From the NCBI GenBank assembly GCA_030760725.1, contig JASWHV010000016.1, positions 17,289,084 to 17,353,083 of the forward strand: a DNA stretch of 64,000 bases, written 5' to 3'. Under the pieces are notes generated by a model. That model did not search any database. It had not been told where the DNA came from and worked only from the letters and a program-made list of their open reading frames with translations. The translations under genes and the position numbers were made by a program. Positions 51,356-60,959 of the stretch are shown here, piece by piece. Position 1 is the stretch's first letter. Every line of letters starts with the position of its first letter. The stretch comes from Neostapfia colusana (Eukaryota; Streptophyta; Magnoliopsida; Poales; Poaceae).

Positions 51356-51723
51356 CTAAGAGTCCCCGAACTCCCGCTGGAACCTAGAGGCAACGAGGGC
51401 GGCCATGTCCCCGACTTCGGCCCGAGCAGCTTCCTCCCGCTCGACGACGGGGCCTAGTCGCACCAGCTCCAGAGAGAAGGAAGGGTCTTGGCTCCTGAAG
51501 CATGCCAGCACGTGCGTGGCGACCTCCTTTGCCGGGCCTCGTCCCTCCACCTCAAGCTCATCAGCGACCACCGCTTCGAGCCTGCCCAGCTTGGCACCGA
51601 TGGACTCAAGCGCCGGGATTGCCTCAGACACCTCCTGCGCTGGAGCCTCCGTCCGCACCGGGCTGAAACCGAGGGGAACTAGGGCGGACCCCGTCTCAGC
51701 GAAAAAGCTCCAGACTGCTCGGG
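51356..51723 (-). pseudogene. Antisense ORF (aORF) C-terminus of Gypsy-4
   Basis: Opposite to pol, an open frame runs from the Gypsy-5 boundary (51723) to TAG at 51358-51356: SPVRTEAPAQEVSEAIPALE, SIGAKLGRLEAVVADELEVE, AAARAEVGDMAALV-like helix-rich text. Grass Tat elements commonly carry an antisense ORF of unknown role between pol and the 3' LTR ('putative gypsy type transposon' family); length, place and amphipathic Ala/Glu-rich C-terminus agree. Its N-terminal part lies beyond Gypsy-5, outside the window. The first 14 codons of the longest frame (51766-51724) belong to the Gypsy-5 LTR. Confidence 0.6.
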
Positions 51724-54019
51724 TGTCACACCCGGTTTTTCCGAAGAACAACCAAGTGAATATCACATGTATGCCAGGATCATTTTCTCATACATGTGAT
51801 GACAAATAGTGAAGCATCATTTATTACAAGCCAGGTGTCGAATATAAATAAGTCTTACATAGCAAATGTCTCGATGGACAATAATAAGTTCATCACAAGT
51901 AAATAAACTAGCAGCGGAAAATTATTCTTGTGGGCTCCGTTACAGGCGTTGCCCGGGGGTCTCCATGAACCCAGAAACCTTCTTCGGGTCCAAAGTCTTA
52001 GTCATTATACACCACCTTAGTATCTTGACCTGAGCAGCAATATAAACCAACAAAATATGCAAGGTTGAGTACCGATGGTACTCAGCAAGTGTGGGAAAAT
52101 TATATCATGCATGGCTAGAACAAGGGGAGGTTGAACTCATGGTTAAAGCACTACGCAATTAATACCTATCACCTTAGCTTATTAAGCACCTACATTACTA
52201 CACAGGTGAAATGGTCCCAAACTCCCATCCCATCATCATAATCAAATAATCATAACATCATTTCCAATATTAAGCTCCCCGCTTAACATCCACAACTTCC
52301 AAAACCATCAATCCTCTAATCATGAATAAGTCCAAGCCGCTCTTGACCATGAGCACGGCTGTCATGACAGTTTGACTCTGCAGAGTTTGCACCACTGTAC
52401 CCACATGTAGTGATTTCATCCCCCGTTGCCGGGTGGACTAAAAGAACCTCCATTATGCCAGTGGCTACAAACCACATTCACACTTCGCAGGTGTGTAGCC
52501 AGGAGATCACTACGAAGCCTTTACAAAGGGATTCCCGACGAGCGTGGGCCCACTGAGGTTTCACCCCTAACAGCATACAAGAGGCTCCAACCCCGCTGCA
52601 GTGGCCCCCTCTTGAGCCTTGCGGTTCATATGGTAGTCCAGCTGACACCTATTCCCCGCACCATCCAACACACCCATACTACGTCGGGGATACACCTAAT
52701 TAATTGGCCAAGCTGCCCCATCTCAGCATGTGGTTGGCACGGTAAAGCCAGGTTACATGCTCCATGAACCGGTCCTTAGGATCCAGGCAAGTACTAAACA
52801 CAAACCCGAGTCTCGTGCACCCAGCACACAACCAAAACATCCAACTTGCCTTGATCCCTACCTCTACATGACTCACAATATCTCATTCAAGAGTATGATA
52901 AAGTAAATTGATGATCTCATATCCCAAATATCCCATTCTAAGCATGGCTAGGCATATAAGAATAAATGACATGATAAAGTAAATCCCAACCCAAGCTACA
53001 AGGAAACAAGGTAATGCAATTCTAGGGAAACTTCCTAGCATGGGCTTCATATTTCAATTGACAATGCAAATAATTCTATCTACACATCCTAGTATAGGAT
53101 CAAAGTGGTCAAGGACACTTGCCTTCTTGCTGCTCTGAGAATTGAAAGTCTTGGTCTTGGAAGGGGAGAACTTGCCCTGGGGCAGGTTCTACTCATGCCA
53201 ATACACATAGCAAAAGAAAACACAATCCATAAGGCATAGTTCACACTTTCACTTCATACAAACCACTCATTCATTTATGAAAGTCATTCATATTTCTATG
53301 TGTTGTGGTCACTATATGTGTGTTGATTTTTAGCTTACATGCACTTTTAAACATGTTCATATGTTTTCTAACTTTTGTATTCAGATTTATGTTTGCACAC
53401 TATACATGAGTTTCCCATTTGAACAAATTCTTTATATTTAATTGATGCACATCTTAGCTACCAAGTATGCATGGAAGGTATTTTCCTACTGCAAATGGGT
53501 TTTCAGACCTTCTACCAAACCCTAAACTGAAATCTTTGGATTTGGAGACTTCATTTATCCTTTTATAGTTATGCATACCTACTTTCCTATATTTTAAGAT
53601 TTATTTTCTATACCTAATTGTGAAGTTTATTATGAAAATAATAAGACACATCATCTAAACAGAATAGGTTCTGACCTAAAATATTAGATAACATATTTTT
53701 GAACTTCTCCTCTGATGTGAACTAATTTACATTTATTTTACCAATTTTCAGAATTATTTTCTAACCTAAAAATGTGTCCCTATAACTAATAAATGTGAAT
53801 AATCAATTAGACAGATTCATTTCAACTTAAAATTTATTTTTAACTTACTCCAAAGTTTTCCAAGTGCTAAGAGAGTTCAAATTTGAATTTACAATGTGTT
53901 TGTCCTATCTTTTGAATTTTAAATACTAATCACATATTCAAATTACTAGACTTAATATCATATAGGGTTAAAAATGTAAACTCACCCCACTACAGGGTCT
54001 ATTATATTATTTTAAGAAT

Positions 54020-54185
54020 TTCCAGGGGCCTAACTATGCATAACAGAGGGGTTTTGCTAGTTTTTATTAAGTCCAGGGGCTAAAACTGATTTTTAATTGA
54101 ATTTACAAGAATTTCTGAAGCTCCAGGGGCTAGATCAGAAGTTTCCGGGGCTAGCTCGTATTTTCTGAGAACCCCAGGGGGTAGC
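54020..54185 (-). repeat. CCAGGGGCTA repeats below the Gypsy-5 TATA box
   Basis: Five copies (near 54025, 54070, 54122, 54147, 54172) spaced 25-50 bases, also present at 63259-63420 in the other LTR. They lie just downstream of the predicted start site on the minus strand. Confidence 0.6.
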
Positions 54186-54200
54186 ACGTAAGATTCCCGG

Positions 54201-54208
54201 CCTTTATA
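54201..54208 (-). promoter_or_regulatory. TATA box of Gypsy-5 LTR
   Basis: TATAAAGG on the minus strand within GCGTTATAAAGGCCGGG; conserved at 63445-63438 in the 5' LTR (there followed by TCAGGAATC). Confidence 0.65.
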
Positions 54209-55201
54209 ACGCGGGGCTGACATGGACCGTCCGATTTAAAACTGACGGCTGGGATTATAACGTCGAATTGAACCGGTACGCAGGGATTTAAATTCTACCG
54301 TGCGATTTAAAATAGACGGCGCACAAGCGGCCATGTCGCTCTGATCGAGCGCGGGCGGCGCTGCCCGGCGGCGGGAGGCGGCGATCTCGCAGGAGAGCTT
54401 CGGATCTTCGTAAATTCTTCCTAAAACTGGGATTTTATGGCATAGATCGGTAGAGGGGAGGTCGGGGATCTCACCTCAGGGGTTTTCTTGAGCTCGGAGG
54501 TCCTGGAAAGTGACCGGCGACGAGGTCCGAAGTGAAACCACGGCGAAGCTCGTCGGCGCTGTGTTTGAATCGCAAGTCACCGAGTTTTCTGCACCTGCAA
54601 GGTTCCCCGGAGGCGGTGGATCAAGACCAGCGAGTTAGATCGGAATTTCCGAGCTTAGATCGGCCAGAATTCGCCGGAGAAGGCTCGGTTTCTCACCGGA
54701 GTAAAATCGGCGGATCGCGTGGGAAAAACAGAACGAGGCCGGGGTTTTTATAGACGGGGAAGGGCGGCGGGTTGGTTTAGATCGAGTTTGCGTCGCCCCC
54801 GATCAAAATTCGGCTGGGATACGCAGAAATCCGGGTTGGTTTGGATTCGGGGTGAGAGAGTCCCGACGCGGGCGCGAGGTAGAAGAAGGGCTGGCGGGTC
54901 CCGCCTGTCAGTGGGAGAAAGCGGCGCGCGCGGCTGCGGGCTGGCGCGGGAATAAATGGGCAGGCTGGTGGGTTTCGGCCCACTGGCCGGTTTTTTTCCA
55001 TTTTCCTTTTTATTTTTCTATTTCTTTTCTGTTTTGAGTTTAAATTGAATTCCAGTTTGAATTTATATTGTTGCAAAACATGCAACACGTCCAAAAAATT
55101 TTTAAATTCACCTCTTAATAGGATTTTGGGTCTTAATAAGATTTTTGGGGTGTTACAGCTCTACCCCCCTTAAAAGAAATCTCGTTCTCGAGACTGGTGT
55201 T

Positions 55202-57948
55202 CTAAGAAAACAATTCCGGAAATTGTGCCTTGAGTTCATCTTCCCGCTCCCAGGTGGCTTCCTCTTCTGAGTGATGCTTCCACTGCACCTTGCACATCCG
55301 GATTCTTTTATTTCTGGTGAGGCGTTCCATTGTCTCCAAAATCTTGTATGGTTGCTCGACATAAGACAAATCCTCAGCTACGTCCACTTCATTCATGGGT
55401 AACACCTATTCAGGCGTCCTCAGGCATTTCTTGAGTTGTGACACATGGAATACATCGTGCACATCCGATAGACGAGCCGGTAACTCTAGTTGATACGCCA
55501 CTTCGCCTTTCCTTTCCAGAACTTGAAAGGGTCCGATGTATCGAGGTGACAACTTCCCTTTCACCTTGAACCGACGAAGTCCTCTGATAGGGGACACCTT
55601 GAGATAGACATAGTCTCCCACGTTGAAAACGAGCTCTCTTCTTCGTACATCGGCATAGCTCTTTTGGCGTGTCTGTGCTATCCTCAAATTGTTGCGAATT
55701 TTCCTCACTTTCGCCTCGGCTTCTTGTAGTACTTCTGGACCAAACACTTTACTTTCCCCCGTTTGGTTCCAAAATAGGGGAGTTCTGCACTTCCTCCCGT
55801 ACAAGGCTTCAAACGGTGACATCTTCATACTAGCTTGATAGCTGTTGTTATAGGAAAACTCCGCATACGGTAAGTTCTTGTCCCAACTCCTATTGTTTTT
55901 GAGTGCACATGCCCTCAGCATATCTTCAAGGATCTGATTGGTTCTCTCTGTCTGTCCGTCAGTTTGGGGATGATAGGCAGAGCTGAAATTCAGATGGGTT
56001 CCCATGGTTTTATGTAACTTCTGCCAGAACCTGGAGGTGAACTGTGTCCCTCGATCCGACACAATCTTCTTTGGCACTCCATGGTAACACACGATCCTTG
56101 ACATGTACAATTCTGCCAATTTGGATCCGCTGTAGCTTTCTTTCATGGGGATGAAATGAGCCACCTTGGTTAGCCTGTCGATGATGACCCATATTGAATC
56201 ATATCCTGATTGGGTCCTAGGCAATCCCACTATGAAATCCATACCGATTTCTTCCCATTTCCATTCAGGCACTTTGAGTGGTTGCAATAATCCCGCGGGT
56301 CGTTGATGTTCTGCTTTCACCAACTGACATGTGTCACATAGGGCAACATGTTCCGCGACATCTCGTTTCATGCCATACCACCAATACCTGCTCTTGAGGT
56401 CCTGGTACATCTTCGTACTCCCAGGATGAATGGAATAGTCAGAATCATGAGCCTCCTTCAAAATCAATTCACGGATCTCCTTTACTTCTGGCACACAGAT
56501 TCTTTTCCCGTGCCACACCGTTCCTTGTTCATCCTCTCTGAAACCAGGGGCTTTATTTTTCTTGATGAGTTGTTTGATTTCTTGTATCTTCTCGTCATTC
56601 TTTTGATCATCGCGTATGTCTTGTTCTAGTGTGGAGTCCACTTCCATGGCGATGGCTTCACCACTATTCACCAGGCATAGATTGAGTCTTATAACATCGT
56701 CCTTCAATTCTGCAGGCATGTCCTTCAAGCTCAACCTGTTGACCTGCACTTTCTGATTTAAAGCATCTGCCACGACGTTCGCTTTCCCAGGATGATAGTT
56801 GATGCCCACATCAAAGTCATTGATTAGCTCTAACCATCTCCTTTGTTTGAGGTTGAGATCTGGCTGTGTGAAAATGTACTTTAAGCTCTTATGATCCGTA
56901 TATATCTCTGTCCTCTTCCCCATCAAGTAGTGCCACCAAGTTTTCAACACGTGTACCACTGCGGCTAGTTCTAAGTCATGTGTAGGATAGTTCTTCTCGT
57001 GTTTCCGGAGCTGCCGGGATGCATAAGCCACGACATGCCCTTCTTGCATGAGAACACATCCCAACCCGTTTCCAAAGGCATCGCAGTACACCAAAAAGTT
57101 CTTCTGCATATCTGGCATAACTAGCACTGGGGCTGTTGTCAATCTTTTCTTTAGCTCCAGAAAACTCGTCTCGCACTGCGGCGTCCATGTGAATGTGATT
57201 CCTTTCTCCAACAGTTTGGTAAGGGGTCTCGAGATCTTAGAGAATCCCTCAATAAACCATCGATAGTATCCAGCCAATCCCAAGAAGCTTCATTCTCAGG
57301 GGTATTCCACTTCTGTATATCCTCGATCTTGGCGGCATCTACGGAGTTTCCTCCCTCCGAGATTATATGTCCTAAGAAGGGAACTCTCTTCAGCCAAAAC
57401 TCACACTTGCTCAACTTGGCATACAGTTGGTGTTCTCTCAGCTTCTGCAACACCAACCTTAGATGTTTCTCATGTTCTTCTTCATCTTTGGAGAAGACAA
57501 GAATGTCATCTATGAAAACCACCACAAATTTGTCCAGATATTCCATAAATACCTTGTTCATGAGATACATGAAGTATGCCGGGGCATTAGTTAGCCCGAA
57601 AGGCATGACAGTGTATTCATACAGTCCGTACCGAGATACGAAAGCTGTCTTTGGAATATCAGTTTGCCTTATCTTAAGTTGGTGGTATCCCGACCTGAGA
57701 TCAATTTTCGAGAACACACAAGCTCCCCTCAACTGATCGAACAAGTCTTCAATGCGGGGTAATGGGTACTTGTTCTTGATGGTTACCTCATTAAAGGCAC
57801 GGTAGTCTACGCATAACCTTTGGGTTCCGTCCTTCTTCGGCACAAATATCACTGTAGCTCCCCATGGTGAGGAACTAGGACGAATGTACCCCTTCTCCGT
57901 CAATTCTCTTAAATGATCCTTGAGTTCTCCCAGCTGCTTGGAGTCCAT
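55202..57948 (-). pseudogene. Gypsy-5 RT, RNase H, integrase and chromodomain
   Basis: 57948-57290: RT with IRPSSSPWGATVIFVPKKDG, IDLRSGYHQLKIRQTDIPKT, FGLTNAPAYFMYLMNKVFME and VVVFIDDILVFSKDEEEHEK. A frameshift near 57285 leads to 57283-55406: FLVYCDAFGNGLGCVLMQEG and YTDHKSLKYIF (RNase H), HPGSTKMYQDLKSRYWW with CDTCQLVKA (zinc finger), MDFIVGLPRTQSGYDSIWVI, IVSDRGTQFTSRFWQ and HPQTDGQTERTNQILEDMLR (complete D-D-E core), and DVHDVFHVSQLKKCLRTPE. TAG at 55408-55406 precedes the chromodomain (55405-55202: YKILETMERLTRNKRIRMCK, EEATWERED). Of the Tekay-like copies here this pol is the most complete: one frameshift and one stop. Confidence 0.94.
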
Positions 57949-59650
57949 CCGATAAGGTCTCTTGTATATCGGAAGGCACTAGCTCAATCGCGAATTCCAC
58001 TTCACGATCGGGAGTCATACCTGGCAACTCCTCCGGAAAAACGTCTGGGTATTCCCTGATAATCCTGATCTCCTCCACTTTCACATCAACTTGATTTAAT
58101 TTAATGTCCCTCCTAGTCTCTTGTATTGTAATGAACTTTACTCTTGTGCCACTAGGGTGAGTTAGTTCCACCGTTCTGGTCGAACAATGGATGATTCCCT
58201 TATGTTTGGTCAACCAATCCATGCCCAAAATAATATCTATCCCTTGTGAATCTATCACTATGAGGTTGGCAGTGAATACCACCCCATTAATGTCTAGATT
58301 CACCTTGGGACACACGTGTCTTGTCCTTATTTCTCCACCTGGAGAGTTTACTGCTAGCATATGGTTCATTTGTGTTGTTGCTAGGTCATGCTTCTTAACA
58401 AACCCTTGGGCAATGAACGAGTGGGTAACACCAGAATCAAACAGCAGGGTTGCAATGTGTAAATTGGCAGGAAACTTACCAACTACCACGTCGGGTGCCT
58501 CTTGCGCCTCCTCCATGGTGACGTGGTTCACCCGTCCTCGCATTACATTCTGCTGTTGCGGCTGCATGGGCTTCTTCTTTGGGCACTTATGGGCGTAGTG
58601 CCCCACTTCACCACAGTTAAAACATTGCACCCCAACCTTAGTTGCCTGACCTTTGTTGTCTTGGGGTTGGTTTGGGGGTCCTTGTACTGCTGGTCGAGGT
58701 TGATATGTAGGGCGAGGCTGCTGCACAAACTGACGTTGTGGTGGTGCTGATGCTGCCGGAGGCCTGAAGTTCGGGTTGTACCCTCTCGGTGCTGAGTAGG
58801 GTACCGCAGCACGGCTTGTCTGCCCTGCGGGTTGCTGCATCAGACGTGGGCGGGTGTTGCTACCCGAGGCTTGGTGCGACCACCCGGCCTTCCTCTTGTT
58901 TTCATTTTCCAAGGCCTTCAACTTCCTTTCTACAACAAATGCTCTGTCCACCATCTTTTGGAAGCTTTCATACTCGTTGGAGGACATTGCACACTACATT
59001 TCTGCGGTAAGTCCTTCCACGAAACAATCCTGTTTCTGCTCATCAGTCTCTATGTCCCGTGGGGCATAACGGGAGAGTTGAGTGAATTTAGTGAGATATT
59101 CCCTCACGGTCATGTTTCCTTGCTGCAATCCCAAGAACTCCTTCCTCTTGTTTTTGAGTTCACCCCTGGGTATGTAATGGTTGCGGAAGCTACGCTTGAA
59201 CTCTTCCCAAGTGATATTCTCAGGGTCATGATGGGCGGCCACGTAAGCGGTCCACCAATCAGCAGCAGGTCCATGCAATTGGTGAGAGGCAAACAGCACC
59301 CTCTCATACCCTTGGCATTGTATAATCCTCATCTTGCTCTCAATGGTCTTTAGCCAATCATCTGCCTCCAGGGGTTCAGCAGCACTTGCAAACTTTGGAG
59401 GTTGAGTTCCTAGAAACTCACTCAACCTTGGTTGGCGTGGTGCAGCTTGTGGAGGTGGAGCTTGGTGCAAGTTGGCCACCACTTGAGTCAGGTTCTGGAT
59501 GAGCTGATTTTGATTCTCAAGCATTTGATGGATGGGATCAACTCCTTCACGGCGACCACCCCTATCTTGGCCTCCAGAAAGATGAGGGTTGCCTGCCTCA
59601 TCGTTGTTGTTGGCAGGGTTGGCAGCACGGCCCTTTCCTCTTCTGGCCAT
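57875..59650 (-). pseudogene. Gypsy-5 gag and protease
   Basis: ATG at 59650 (MARRGKGRAANPANNNDEAG) starts gag: coiled-coil stretch (IHQMLENQNQLIQNLTQVVA), RLSEFLGTQPPKFASAAEPL, ADDWLKTIESKMRIIQCQGY, WEEFKRSFRNHYIPRGELKN. A TAG at 58996-58994 (after GLTAEM) interrupts it in frame. 58987-57875 continues with a Pro/Gln-rich linker, zinc knuckle CFNCGEVGHYAHKC (CX2CX4HX4C) and protease LLFDSGVTHSFIAQGFVKKH through DIILGMDWLTKHKGIIHC. A short deletion in the VPGTAPI-like segment near 57960 shifts the frame before RT. Confidence 0.93.
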
Positions 59651-59970
59651 CTATCATGATTAACCAGATGTTAATTTAAAGCATTACGTATTAACTCATC
59701 AGTTTTTGCTTGTTTAAACTTTAAGATTTTTAGAACTTATTTCATTTATATTTTCTAAAGATTTCATGTCTTACGTGAACATAAATGCACTCTTAATTCA
59801 TATGGGTTCACACACCCAAGCAAAACAACCTGAAGACGAGGTTGTGGACAAACGCCCATGGCTTCCACAACTCACGTCACACACCAAGCATTAACACACC
59901 ATTAACTAAGGTAACGACTCGACTATTCGACATCCTGCTAAACTAAGGGAAGGACTCTACACTACTCGTA

Positions 59971-60741
59971 TCACTGAGCTGGCTCCTCGGGATCTTCCTC
60001 ATTATTGCGGCTGCCTTCTGACTCCGCTTTGGGTGGGGAGGCTGCTGGTGGAGAAGTGCGACGACGCCTGATCGCTCGGCGATCTGGGGAGTCAGGAGTC
60101 CATGTATCATTCATGGTGACACACAGTTCATTCCCATCTCCTCTTTCTCTCGCCCTCAAGCAGGCTCGCAGCAAGGCCTCCGTTTCCTTCAGGGTGTCCC
60201 GAACATCCTGAAGTTCTTGCTGACACTCCTGCAGTCGAGTGCTGAGCATAGCAGCATCCTCCAAGCACAAGTCCATGTGCTCATGGGAAGTCACTTGCTG
60301 CACTGGCGGGTACTTGTACTCCGTGGTACCACTCTCACGCTGGAGGACATACATATACTCAGTCATGTCCAGGTGGCGATGATAGATGTGACTCTGGTAG
60401 GTGATGGCCTCCCAGGTGACATCCTTCTCCGCATCGACCTGTGTCGCTCTACAGGCTGGAGAGCGGTGGATCTTAAGCAGCTGATTTTCGTGTATAATCC
60501 TCATCTCTGAACTCCATTCTTCCCTCTTCTCACGGATGGTCCTGGTGGAGTTATAGTGGATGATTAGCTTGCCCGTATTGCCGGCGGCTTCGAGCATATG
60601 TCAAAGACGGCGCAACAAGCCTTCTACTGCCAATCCGTAGGAAAGGTACGTCACCGGACGGCTCTCCTCTCTTTGAGCAAGGGCAACTACGGGAACTCTC
60701 CCTCCTGTGGACTTGCGAGCGGTGCGAATCATGCGAACCAT
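59971..60741 (-). CDS. Leader ORF of Gypsy-5 with histone H3-tail-like N-terminus
   Basis: An ATG at 60741 opens a frame of 46 codons, then TGA at 60603-60601, then the same frame continues (HM...) for 208 codons to a stop at 59971. Residues 1-22 read MVRMIRTARKSTGGRVPVVA plus LA: aligned from the initiator Met with histone H3, 13 of 22 match, including all of TARKSTGG and the P, L and A that follow. The equivalent of K9 is kept, K4 is Ile and K14 is Arg. The rest has a coiled coil (LSTRLQECQQELQDVRDTLK and on) and an acidic Ser/Pro tail. The TGA looks like a CGA-to-TGA change. The ORF lies between the primer site and gag, a place where Ty3 elements rarely code. TTCTTTTTGTTTTAG just before the ATG is a good 3' splice site; GTAGAAATGG at 60914-60905 could be its donor. 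Function unknown. Confidence 0.65.
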
Positions 60742-60914
60742 CTAAAACAAAAAGAATTTAAACTTAGGTTAGATAAACTCTTAAACAAAAATCCTATTTT
60801 GAATGAAAATTGGGGTAAGATGAAGAAAGTGACTCATTAAATAACACTTTTCAACACACACCTTGTAAAAATAGTTTTTAAGAAAATAAGGCCCTTAAAT
60901 ACGTCCATTTCTAC
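60742..60914 (-). other. Possible leader intron of Gypsy-5
   Basis: On the minus strand AG/GTAGAAATGG (from 60914) and a pyrimidine-rich tract ending TTTTAG (60742) would define a 173-base, AT-rich intron that ends right at the leader ORF ATG. Splicing would place that ATG near the 5' end of the exon. Predicted by eye only. Confidence 0.4.
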
Positions 60915-60943
60915 CTAGGTCCACGTTCCTACGGGCAACCTTA

Positions 60944-60959
60944 GATCTGATACCACTTC
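60944..60959 (-). promoter_or_regulatory. Gypsy-5 primer binding site
   Basis: Next to the 5' LTR the minus strand reads GAAGTGGTATCAGATC: TGGTATCAGA matches the initiator-Met tRNA 3' end complement, offset by four bases from the LTR. Confidence 0.85.

Larger units (their letters stand above)
42638..51723 (+). mobile_element. Gypsy-4: Ty3 Tat-lineage element, 3' end cut by Gypsy-5
   Basis: 5' LTR 42638-43763, primer site, gag, protease, RT, RNase H, a second archaeal-type RNase H, integrase without chromodomain, long 3' non-coding region, second ACGTG array and an antisense ORF. Dual RNase H and the antisense ORF are hallmarks of the Tat group of grasses. Its 3' LTR is not in the window because Gypsy-5 interrupts it at 51724. 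ACGTT (42633-42637) is presumably the left target duplication. Confidence 0.93.
51724..55157 (-). repeat. Gypsy-5 3' LTR (3434 bp)
   Basis: Plus strand TGTCACACCC to GGGTGTTACA. On the element strand U3 is at the right: GC-rich 54300-54960, TATAAAGG at 54208-54201, then a run of CCAGGGGCTA-type repeats. R/U5 contains the palindrome CTGTCATGACAG (52359-52370) and stem-loop TGAGTACC/GGTACTCA (52066-52084). It shares blocks with the Gypsy-2/3 LTRs but differs in most of U3 and has no ACGTG array. Confidence 0.95.

Noticed and set aside
54532..54753. 73-codon plus ORF in both Gypsy-5 LTRs (also 63764-63985)
   Set aside because: Repeated because LTRs are near identical copies; antisense to the element in GC-rich U3, with no domain.
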